A stretch of 52,974 bases of DNA from Ichthyosporea sp. XGB-2017a (Eukaryota; Opisthokonta; Ichthyosporea): the NCBI GenBank assembly GCA_002811675.1, contig PDIM01000011.1, positions 284,822 to 337,795 on the forward strand. The letters run 5' to 3'. The translations under genes and the position numbers were made by a program. Shown one piece after another: positions 1-12,000 of the stretch; the stretch's first letter is position 1; every line of letters starts with the position of its first letter. The notes below the pieces were generated by a model. The model was given only the letters and a program-made list of their open reading frames with translations, was not told the origin of the DNA and did not search any database.

Positions 1-3000
1 GGGTCAGCAGTGGAAGTGGAGAAGGATAAGACTGAAGGAAGCTCAGAGGAACAAAACGGAAACGAGACTTCATCCTCCCCTAACGCAGGAGATAAAGAAA
101 GCGGGGAAGAGAAGTCTCCACTGGAGGAAGAAGGGGCTGAAGCTACAGAAGCTGATGACGCGAATAATAGTGCATCAGATGCACCCGCTGACAATTCGGG
201 GCAGAGCCCCGAGGGGGGTGATGCAAATGAGGCTTCAGCAGATGCTGCCCCTGCTGACGATGCCAAAGATATATCTTCGAAGGAGTATGAGGAAAGTGAC
301 GAGGTGAAACATTCTACAGAATCGGAAGATAAATCAGGAAAAGAAAAGGAAGAGCAAACGACTGAAGAGGGGGAGGGGGAAGAAAAAGATGCTGAGCAAC
401 CGCCCGAAGAAGTAGCCCTAATGGATGTGAATGGAAATGCTGGACCTTCAGAAGAGACCGTAAAGGAATCGGCAGATAGTACATTAAATGAAAATGAAGA
501 AAGCGTAGGTGACGTTCTACTATCTTCCAAGAAGAAAGGGATCATGAAACAAAGCCAGGAAAAGAAAGTATTCCTTCCTACCAAGCCGTTATGTATACCT
601 TTCATAACAAAGCTCATTGGGGATACTATTGAATTGGGCTCATATGATAAAACAACTATGTGGGATAAAGAAGCAGTTACCCCATATGTAGAGACCTTTC
701 TCACAAACCCCGATGTGAGGATGCTGGTTGCTTACGTTGAAGAGGTTGAGGAAAAGAAAGAGGTGAGGTTGCTCCACCATGCCCCTTCTTACGAAACTGA
801 AGAGTGGTTTTACTTCATTCGCAAGGAAAATTCTCAGATTAACCACGCAAACTTTTTTTCCGAAGTTCAATTTGCTTCGGCTATCGGAAGCTCCATGCAC
901 CCACTTTTGGATACTATGAGTGGTGTTTACAATAGCCTTTTTCAGACCAACTACAAATGGCCCGATAGCGTGTTTATGGAATACACTGGACAATTCCATA
1001 AATACATGGCCTTCCTGACAGATGCGGCAAATCAGCTAAAGGGAAACACCGTTCTTTATATTCCAAAAGATAGTTTCGAATCGGTTGAAGAGGCGTGTGC
1101 ATCCAAAACAACTGTATTGCATTTGGAAAGCGTTCTTATCCATTGGACAAGGCAAATTAAAGAAGTTCTTAGCAATCAGGAGAAGTCTGATTTTGAAGAA
1201 TTGAGCGGTCCTCTGGAGGAAATTTCTTTTTGGAGAGACCGTTGCTTCCATTTGGAAGGTATAGGAAAGCAATTGGACAATGAAAAGGTTCAGACCATTC
1301 AAACAATTTTAGAAATTTCCAAAAGTTCTTATGTGGAGCCATTTACTAAGCTGTCCAGAATGATTCAAGAGGGCTACTTGGAAGCTGAAAGCAATCTCAA
1401 ATTTCTTACCCCCTTACAAGACCCTTGTAAAGAGTTGGCAGAGGCTGAGCCGAAGCAAATTCCCGAAATACTACCTCAAATACTTCAATTGGTTTATGTT
1501 ATTGGGGTGAATTCTCAGTACTACAATTCTAAAGAAAGACTCACTGGGCTTTTAAGAAAAGTCAGCAATGAGATAATCAATCGATGCTGTGCCAAAATAT
1601 CATTGGATGAAATTTTTGATGGTGACATTTATGCAGCATTGGAGACTCTGCAAGAAAGTATCGCATGTGGTGAGGCTTGGAGGAAGATTTATGATAGAAC
1701 GAGAAAGTTACTTGTTCAGCACGGATATATACAGAAAGAATTTTGCTTTGCAACAACAAGTGTGTTTGCTCAAATTGATGCTTTTGTTCAGAGATGCAGG
1801 GATTTGATCGAGGTGTGTGAAGGACAAATTCAGTTTGCCCGAAAAACGTCAACGGGCAAAGCCCCGATGCCAGTATTTGGTGGAGCCAAAGGTCTTGAGA
1901 TAGTTGGACAATTAACAGAAATTGAACTATCATTTGAGAAAACAATTGTGGTAATTAAAGATATGCGAAAGACAGTGTTGGATGTGAAGTCTACGACTTG
2001 GCAGTTCGGTTATAACAAGTTTAAGCAAGGGGTGAAAGACCTTGAAATCATGTTTCAAAATGTTATCAATACTTCGTTTGAAAGTAACAAGTCTGTCGAG
2101 ATGGGAGTTCAGCTATTGGACATATTTCACGGTTTGGCAAACAAGGATGCTATAAAAAGAACTGTTGACAAGAAAGCAATGGAAATATTTACTCTGTTTA
2201 ACGATGATTTGAACATTGTTAAAAAGGACTTTGATTACCTAAAGAGAAATCCTGATTTGCCTTTCAACTTTCCTAAGTTCGCTGGAGCGGCCATGTGGGC
2301 TAGATTTTTTAAGGCCCGAATTGAAAGCCCAATGAAAACCCTTGACGGAGCTTACTACCTTGGTTCTTATGCGGTTGCGGAAGATGCAAGGAAGCAGTAT
2401 CACATGTTGTCGAATGCTTTGGATGAGTACATCAACCGAACTTACAACGAGTGGGCAACTGAGCTAGATCCAACCCTCATTAAACGACTTGAAAGTACTC
2501 TGCTATGTAGAAGCCCGCAAGTTGGAAATTCGCTAGAGCTTAAATTTGATAATGATTTGACAAGGCTTTTTGTTGAAGTAAAATACTGGGAAAAACTACG
2601 ATTTGAAATTCCTTACTCTGCAACTGAAATATATAGCAAAAGAGAAGAGTTGCGGATTCTCCGTGAGCATGTACTTTTGGTTGTCAGAGACTATAACAAT
2701 ATTGTCACTACTTTATCTACAGAAGAAAGATACCTCTTCAGGGAGAGAATAAGATTTTTAGATAGAAAGGTGAGTCCAGGGCTTACAAAATTGAATTGGG
2801 CTTCTAAAGGAATTTCGGAATATTTTGTAAAAGAGTGCCGTAACCACTCAAAGAATGTCCAGCAGCTTGTCACCGATTTTAAAGGGGCAAATCACAATTT
2901 GAGTAAAATTTGTAGGAAAATCAATAACTCTATGCTTGTATCAATATCGCCCAAACATATTTATAGTGAAGAGGACTTTGAAAAGCAACAATTGGACCAC

Positions 3001-6000
3001 ATGGAAGCAACCAAAGCGATTTTGCTGGGGCTTCATCAAGAAGCGGTTACAATTATGTGGAGTGTATTTGAGTTCTTCAAAGCCGATGGAGCTGAAATAT
3101 ACAATCAATGGAAGAAGTATTGCCTCAAAATCGATAAAGCTATGGAAAGTGCTTTTCGTACAACAGTCAAGAAATCTTTATTGGAGCTGTCTCGCGCAAT
3201 TAACGGAGACGGAAAAATGCCTCCAAATCCATTGTTTCAGGTCAATGTGGTTTTAGAAAAGCAAGTTGAATATCGGCCATCAATGAAAACAATTGAAAAA
3301 ATGGTAATTGATGTAGGTAACAGCTTAATTAAAGTGATAGACCTTATCCCACGAATCCCAGAGCAACTTAAAACAGCCACGACAGAGGAAGGGGACTCTA
3401 TGTATGACAAAATCAGTAAAGACGAAGAAATTGTCAAGAGTAACGCTTCTATCTTATCTGGCATAGTCGCTAATATGGCGAAATGCCAATCCTATCTTGC
3501 CAACTGGGATCGATACAAGGAAGTGTGGGAAATTAGTAAAGATGCATTTATTCGCCGATATGCTAAGCTTAAGCCACCGCTTGGAACATTTGATGCTGAT
3601 ATTGCACGCTACGGAGAGCTGTCAAATAATATTCAAAAGGAAGAGACCATTACTCAGGTGAGCTTCATTCTTTTGGATTGCTCAAACCTTAAGATTGCCT
3701 TGGCCTCGCATTGTTCCACCTGGCAAAACAAATTTACATCTTTGCTCAATCAAATGGCATTAGACGAGCTAAAAGAAATGCATTCCCATCTTGTACAAAG
3801 CGCTGTGACATTGAGAAAAGAGCCCCAGACATTGTCTGATCTGGGAGATGGCATTACATATCTCTCTGAAATGCAAACTTACGGTTCGTCAATTGAAGAA
3901 AAGTTTGGACCTCTTCACGAAAAGTATCAGATATTAGAAAAGTATGATGTCACCATTGAAGAAGATGAGAAGGTCTTGCTTGAAGAGCTGCAAGGTCATT
4001 GGTCAAACTTTCAGTCAGCTCTCGTTGACTCTGATTTGATCTTAAAACAGTGCCGAGAGCGATTCAAGGCAAGCTTGCTGCACTCAATGGAGGAATTCAA
4101 TAAGAATATTGAGTCAATGAAAGAAGATTTTTCTGCTAAAGCACCTTTTGATGCAAGTGCTGGTCCAGAGAAGGCGCTTGAATGGATTGATCAATTCCGC
4201 TCCAGAATGGATACTACTACGACCCAAGAAGCTCAGTATCGCAAAGAATTACTCATTTTTAAGATCGACCAACCCAGATCGAAAGAAATCGCCATTCTTG
4301 AAAAGGACTTAGATTTAATGACACAGATTTGGAAGCTGTGTAAGGAATGGGAAAGTTCTTGGAACAGTTGGAAATCAACTACCTTTAAGGAGCTTGACTC
4401 TACAAAAATGGAAGAGGCTGCTCAAGTATTTCAAAAAAAATCTACCAAACTGCAGAGGCAGATTCCAGACTGGGATGTTGCTACTAATCTAAAGACCAAG
4501 GTAGATCAGTTCAAGCGAACCATGCCACTAGTTCAGGATTTAAAGAACCCAGCAATCCGTGACCGTCACTGGAATCAGCTATGCGAAGAAATTCAAAAGC
4601 CTTTTGACCCCAAAGCTGATGACTTCAATCTTGAAAAGCTCATTGAGCTTGGATTGGACCAATTTGTTGTCAATATCAACAATATTTCTGCCGCAGCCAG
4701 CAAAGAACTATCAATGGAGCAAGCCCTTCAGGGAATTTCAGAGGCCTGGTCAAGTATTGAGTATGAAACAGCAGCGTACAAAGATAATGGCCATTTTAAA
4801 ATGAAGAGTACTGATGATGTTAGTATGCTCCTGGAAGATAACCAGGTCACGCTCTCATCAATGAAGGCATCAAAATTTGTAAAACCCTTTGAAAAAGATG
4901 TCGATTCTTGGGAACGAACACTATCTTTGATTATGGAAACAACAGAGCAAATCTTGAATGTTCAAAGGCAGTGGATGTATTTGGAAAATATTTTTACTGG
5001 AGAGGATATTCGAAAACAGCTTCCCACAGAAACATCCGTCTTTGATGAGATTAATGTTAAGTGGAAGAAGATAATGACTGATATAAATTCCCACCCAAGT
5101 GTTCTACGGACGGTAAATGTGAATGGTCTTTTGGACACACTGAATGAAATGAATAATCAGCTTGAAAATATTCAAAAGTCTTTAGACATGTATTTGGAGA
5201 CTAAGAGACAGGTATTTCCAAGGTTTTACTTCATCTCAAACGATGATCTTCTGGAGATTCTGGGGCAGGCAAAGAATCCTACTGCAGTGCAGCCACACAT
5301 GCGAAAATGCTTCGACAATATAAAAAGCCTCGAACTTGGTCTTATAGGCCAAAACAATCGCCGATACAACGAGGCACTTGGAATGTACTCTTCGGACGGA
5401 GAACATGTCCCATTTAATGCCCCTGTGCTTATTGAGGGACCCGTTGAGCTTTGGTTGTGCGAAATTGAAATCGCCATGCGAAGTTCACTGCGTAAACAAC
5501 TGCCGGCATCTCTTCAGTCTTTGAAGAAATCAAAACGCCACAAGTGGTTGAAAGACTGGGCCGGACAGCTGTGTATTGCAGCAAGTCAGATTCTTTGGAC
5601 AAATGAGTGCATCAAAGCTTTAATGCTTAGCGACAAAAATGACAAAAAGCCATTAAAATCGCATAAGAAGAAGCAGATTTCAACTTTAAACAAAATGTCA
5701 GATCTTATCACCGGGCAGCTCACCAAAGTAATGCGCTTAAAGCTTATTGCGCTTGTAACTATTGAGGTACATGCTCGTGATGTCGTTGAAAAAATGATCA
5801 AAGCAGGATGCAATGATGTGAATGACTTTGAATGGCTAAGTCAGCTTCGCTTTCAATGGGACAAAGAAGAAGATGACTGCCTTGTGAGACAAACAAATAC
5901 ATTGTTTAGGTATGGGTATGAGTATTTGGGAAATTCGGGGCGTCTGGTCATTACACCTTTAACAGATAGATGTTACATGACTTTGACAACAGCATTGCAT

Positions 6001-9000
6001 TTGTATCGTGGAGGAAGTCCTCAAGGACCTGCAGGAACGGGCAAAACCGAAACCGTAAAAGATTTGGGAAAATCCTTAGGGTTCTACGTTATTGTAATTA
6101 ACTGTTCTGAAGGGCTGGACTACAAGTCAATGGGAAGAATGTTCAGTGGATTAGCTCAAACCGGAGCATGGGGATGTTTTGATGAATTTAATCGCATTAA
6201 CATCGAGGTACTATCAGTAGTTGCCCAGCAAATTCACTTGATTCAATCCAGTTTAGCTGCTCGAAACATTTTATTTAACTTCGAAGGATACGATATTCGC
6301 TTGTTTCCAACAGTGGGAATCTTTATCACAATGAATCCAGGATATGCTGGGCGAACTGAGCTTCCTGATAACTTGAAGAGCAAGTTTCGGCCAGTCTCTA
6401 TGATGGTGCCTGACACAGCTATGATTGCCGAAATAACCTTATTTGCTGAAGGGTTTACCAATACCAAGATACTAGCGAAAAAAGTAGATACTTTGTATAA
6501 GCTATCTGTTCAACAGCTATCTAAACAAGACCACTACGATTTTGGTTTGAGGGCTTTGACATCTGCTTTAAGGACAGCAGGGGCAAAGAAAAGACTGATG
6601 GTCGCGGATTCAGATGATGCCACTCTTCTTCTTGCCTTAAAGACTATGAATATTCCAAAATTGACAAGCAATGACGTGCCCTTATTTAACGGTATGCTCA
6701 GTGACTTGTTTCCTTCCCTTGAAACTCCTGTTATTGATTTTGGAGAGCTAAAAGCAGCCATTGAAGAAGATTTAATAGCTAATAACTACCAAATACACCC
6801 AGCACTCGTAGAGAGCATCCTTCAGTTTCATGAAACTAAGAAGACGAGACATTCTGTGATGATTGTTGGATTGACGGGATCCGGAAAATCAGTTTGCTGG
6901 AAAACTTTACAAAATTCAGTCACCAAACTTGCAAAGGCAGGAAAGGAAGATTATTTTCCTGTTAAAATTTTCCCACTCAATCCGAAAGCCCTTTCTCTTG
7001 GAGAGCTGTACGGTGAGTTTGATCTAGCAACAAGTGAATGGTCTGACGGGGTGCTCTCAAATGTCATGAGAACAGTGTGCTCAGACGAAAAGACAGATGA
7101 AAAATGGGTCCTCCTTGACGGCCCCGTTGATACACTGTGGATCGAATCTATGAACTCCGTCATGGATGACAACAAAGTTCTTACACTCATTAATGGTGAA
7201 AGAATCAATCTTCCTGATCCCGTCTCTCTTGTGTTTGAGGTTGAAGATCTTGCGGTTGCATCACCAGCAACTGTAAGTCGTACAGGTATGATTTATATGG
7301 ACTTAAAGGATATGGGATGGAGACCTTTTATTAATTCTTGGCTCCAAGGCAAAGAAGCCAACTTGAGAGAGCTTTTGGAGAAGCATATCGAGAAGTACGT
7401 TGGGCCATTGCTCGCTTTCAAAACCGAATCTTGTACAGAACTTGTGCCAACCCCGGAGCTTGGATGTGTGAAGTCTTTGTGTAGTTTGTTTGATGCTCTG
7501 ACGAGCTCAGAAGAGAATCTTGATTCTAGTGACATTGACACATATGCTCGCTTGGTTGAGCTGTGGTTTTTGTTTTCGTCCATTTGGTCAATAGGGGGAT
7601 CCATTGACGAAGAAAGTAGAAAATTATTCGATAATTTTTTGCGTGAAATCGAAGGACAATTCCCAAGTAAAGACAGTGTTTTCGAGTACTGTGTTGAGCC
7701 AAGAAAGAGAGCTTGGGCGCCGTGGGAAGAAAAAATTTCTTCTGGCTGGAGATATCAACCGAATACGCCTTTTCACAAGATAATTGTTCCAACGATTGAC
7801 ACACTAAGATATGACTTCCTTATGCGCAATTTGCTTAAACACAACTCACAAGTGTTACTTGTTGGACCTGTCGGAACCGGAAAGACTGCCATCTCTCAAG
7901 CGGTTGTGCAGACTTTGGACCCAGCCATCTACAATACTTTGACGATAAATATGTCAGCACAAACTTCTTCAAACAGCCTTCAGCATATTATTGAGAGTAG
8001 AGTTGAGAAACGAACAAAAGAAGTATTTGTTCCTATTGGCGGAAAGAGTTTACTTGTTTATATTGATGATTTGAATATGCCCCAGAAAGATCTGTTTGGC
8101 TCGCAGCCTCCTTTAGAACTTTTGAGGCTCTGGCAAGACTACGGATTCTGGTACGATCGCGCCAAACAAACTTCAAAGTACATACGCGATATGCATCTTG
8201 TAGCTTCAATGGGCCCACCAGGAGGTGGGCGGACAACAATTTCAAGAAGATTTCAAAGTAGATTTAATCTTATTGCTATGAATTCCCCTAGTGAGCAGTC
8301 AATTATTCACATATTTAGCTCCTTAATTGGACAGAAACTTCAAGACTTTGAAGAGGATGTGAAACCGTTAGGCGAGCAAATGACTCAAGCCACTTATACT
8401 ATTTACAGCACTATCTCAAACCAACTACTTCCCACACCTGCGAAAATACATTACTTGTTCAACATGAGGGATATCTCCAAAGTGTTTCAAGGGTTGCTTC
8501 GGGCTAACAAGACTTATCATGACACTCGTGAAAGTATTCTAAAACTGTGGACTCACGAATGTTATCGTGTTTTTCACGATAGACTTATTAACGCGACAGA
8601 TGTTGCGTGGTTTAATCGCTTAATTAGCGACGTGCTTTGGAATACATTTCAGATTTCCTTTCAACAACTTCTTCCCAGTAAGATGCCACCGATATTTGGA
8701 GATTTTATGAATGACAGTAGCGAAGAGAATATCTATGTAGAATATGCAGACTTTAATCAATTAAAGTCTTTTCTGGAAATTAAACTGGAGGACTATGGAC
8801 TTGAGCCAGGGTTTGTTGCTATGGATCTTGTTCTGTTCAGAGATGCTGTGGAACATATTACACGAGTCATTAGAGTTATTCGTCAGCCTAGAGGAAATAT
8901 GCTCCTTGTAGGGGTTGGAGGTAGTGGACGCCAGAGTTTAACAAAATTAGCTGCTTTTACAATAGAATACAATGTGTTTCAGATAGAAGTAACTAAAAAT

Positions 9001-12000
9001 TATAGATTTCAAGAGTTCAGGGAAGATCTTAAGAGTCTTTACTTTACCTCAGGAGTGGAAAACAAACAAACTGTATTCCTGTTCAATGACACTCAAATTT
9101 TAGAAGAATCGTTTCTAGAAGACATAGGAAACATTCTTGGAAGTGGGGAAGTGCCAAGCCTCCATTCTCCAGATGAATTTGAGCAAATCAAATCAGAATT
9201 GGAAAGTGCGGCCAAACAACAAGGTATTGCAGAAAACAATGATGCGCTCTACTCATTCTTTATTGACCGTGTGCGTTCCAATCTGCATATCGTTCTTTGC
9301 ATGAGCCCAGTCGGCGATCCTTTTCGGGACAGGCTAAGGAAGTTTCCATCTCTCATTAACTGCACAACTATTGACTGGTTTTCAGAGTGGCCCAATGATG
9401 CATTACTTGAAGTCGCAAGCAAATATTTGGATGAAGGTCTGGGCTTCGAAGCAGAGATCGTAGACAAAATTTCAGAAGTGTTCACGGTTGCGCACAGTTC
9501 CGTACGTGAAATGTCAAAGAAAATGCTATTTGAAGTCAAGAGAGCGAATTATGTTACCCCAACCAATTACCTTGAACTTGTATCAGGATACAAAGAATTA
9601 GTAAAGGAGAAGAAACTAGAATTGGGAAATGCTGCAGGAAAATTAAGAAATGGTCTTGACAAGCTTGATGACACTAGACTCAAAGTAGAAACCATGTCCG
9701 TTGAGCTTGAGAAATCAAAAATTCAACTTGCGGAATTTCAGAAGCAATGTGAGGAATACCTAGTTGTCATAGTTCAACAAAAACGGGAGGCAGACGAAAC
9801 TCAAAAGGCAGTCTCTGTTCGCTCCGAAAAAATTGCTGTAGAAGAAAAGGAGTGCAAGCTTATGGCAGATGCTGCTCAGCATGACTTGGATGAAGCAATA
9901 CCTGCCCTTGAAGCTTCAGTCAAAGCACTAGAGGCATTGAACAAAAAAGATATTACGGAAATTAAGTCCTATGGCAAACCTCCTGCTCTTGTTGAGAAAG
10001 TCCTGGAAGCTGTAATGATTCTCCGTAAATCCGAGCCAACATGGGCAGAAGCTAAAAGACATCTTGGGGAACCAAACTTTATTCAGCAATTGGTGAACTA
10101 TGATAAGGATAATATGACTGACAAAATATTATCAAAGATTGGTAAATATTGCGCACTTCCGGATTTTCAACCAGATATTATAGGGAGAGTTTCGTTGGCT
10201 GCAAAATCGCTTTGCTTATGGGTTCGAGCAATGGAGACCTATGGGAATGTATATCGTGTGGTAGCGCCTAAAAGAGCAAAGTTAAATGCCGCTTCTGCTG
10301 CTTTGGCAGAAAAGCAACAAAGTCTTGCTGAAGCAAAGGCAAACTTAAAGGCTATATCCGATAAACTTGATGAACTACAGAAAGAGTACGCCGATAAGAT
10401 GAAGCAAAAGGAGGACTTGCGAAAGCAAGCTGAGGACACTGAAATTAAACTTGAAAGAGCTCAACAACTTGTCGATGGTCTTGGAGGTGAGCGTGAAAGG
10501 TGGGAACAGAGCATTGCTGTATTAGAAACCAATATTTCATACCTTCCTGGTGATTGCCTACTTGCAGCTGGTTTTCTCTCATATTGTGGTCCTTTCACAG
10601 CCATATACAGGCATGCCCTGATTATTGACACTTGGCTTGCAAATGTAAAGCAGTTAGAGATCCCGTGCAATCCTGAGTTTTCATTTCAGTATTTCTTGGC
10701 GAAACCCACATCGGTACGGGAATGGAACATTCAAGGTTTACCTACCGATGCATTTTCCGTCGAGAATGGGGTAACAGTGACTCGAGGAAGAAGGTGGCCC
10801 CTTATGATAGATCCTCAAGGGCAGGCTTTTAAATGGATTAAGAACATGGAATCGGAGCGAGGCCTGAAGCTTATAGATCTACAGCAGCCTGACTATTTGA
10901 GAACTCTCGAGAACTGCATTCAATTTGGAACTCCTGTTCTTTTACAAAACGTTCTGGAGGAGCTAGATCCTTCATTAGATCCCATTCTGAACAAATCTAT
11001 TGTGAAGCAAGGTGGTAGACTTACAATGCGACTAGGAGATAAGGAGATTGAATATAATGTTGAATTCAAGTTTTATATAACTACTAAGCTCAGCAATCCG
11101 TATTATGCACCAGAAATTTCTACAAAAGTGACTATAGTTAACTTTGCAGTTACCCCCTCCGCCTTAGAAAACCAACTTCTAGGAACAGTGGTTCGAAAAG
11201 AAAAGCCAGAGCTTGAAGAACAGAAAGATGCCCTGGTGGTAAATATTGCCACGGCTAAAAATACCCTTGCAAAACTTGAAGATGAGATTCTTTACCTTCT
11301 TAGTACTGCCCAGGGGTCTCTGCTTGACGATGTTAAGCTTGTCAATACACTTCAATCCTCTAAGAAGACGTCGGAAGAGATTGTTGTTCAGTTAAAGACC
11401 AGCGAGACAACTGAAGTTAAAATTGATCAGGCAAGAGAAGGATATCGTCCATGCGCGCAAAGGGCTTCAATTCTGTTTTTTGTTCTCAACGATTTAGGCC
11501 TAATTGACCCAATGTATCAATTTAGTTTGGATGCATATATTTCTGTGTTTGAAAATAGCATCTTTAAGAGCCCGCGAAGTCATGATGTGACTGAAAGGCT
11601 GGTCAGTCTCAATGACTACCATACCTACGCGGTATACAAGTACGCGTGTAGAGGTCTCTTCGAAGCACACAAGTTATTGTTTTCTTTTCAAATTTGCACA
11701 GAAATTTTAAAAAGCATGAACAAACTTAACTTGGAGGAATACCAGTTCTTTTTACGAGGGGGGCAAGTATTAGACAAGGAGCTCCAGGTTGACAATCCAT
11801 GTAAGTCCTGGCTTCCTGAAATTGCTTGGGATAACATAACCGAATTAGACAACCTAGCTAGCTTCAGCGGACTCAGCTCGTCTTTTGAGCAATATGGACG
11901 GGAATGGAAAGAGTGGTTTGAAACTTCGGACCCCGAGACAGCTCCTTTACCTTCAGACTGGGGCAATAAGTGCAACGAGCTGGAGAGAATGTTGATTGTG

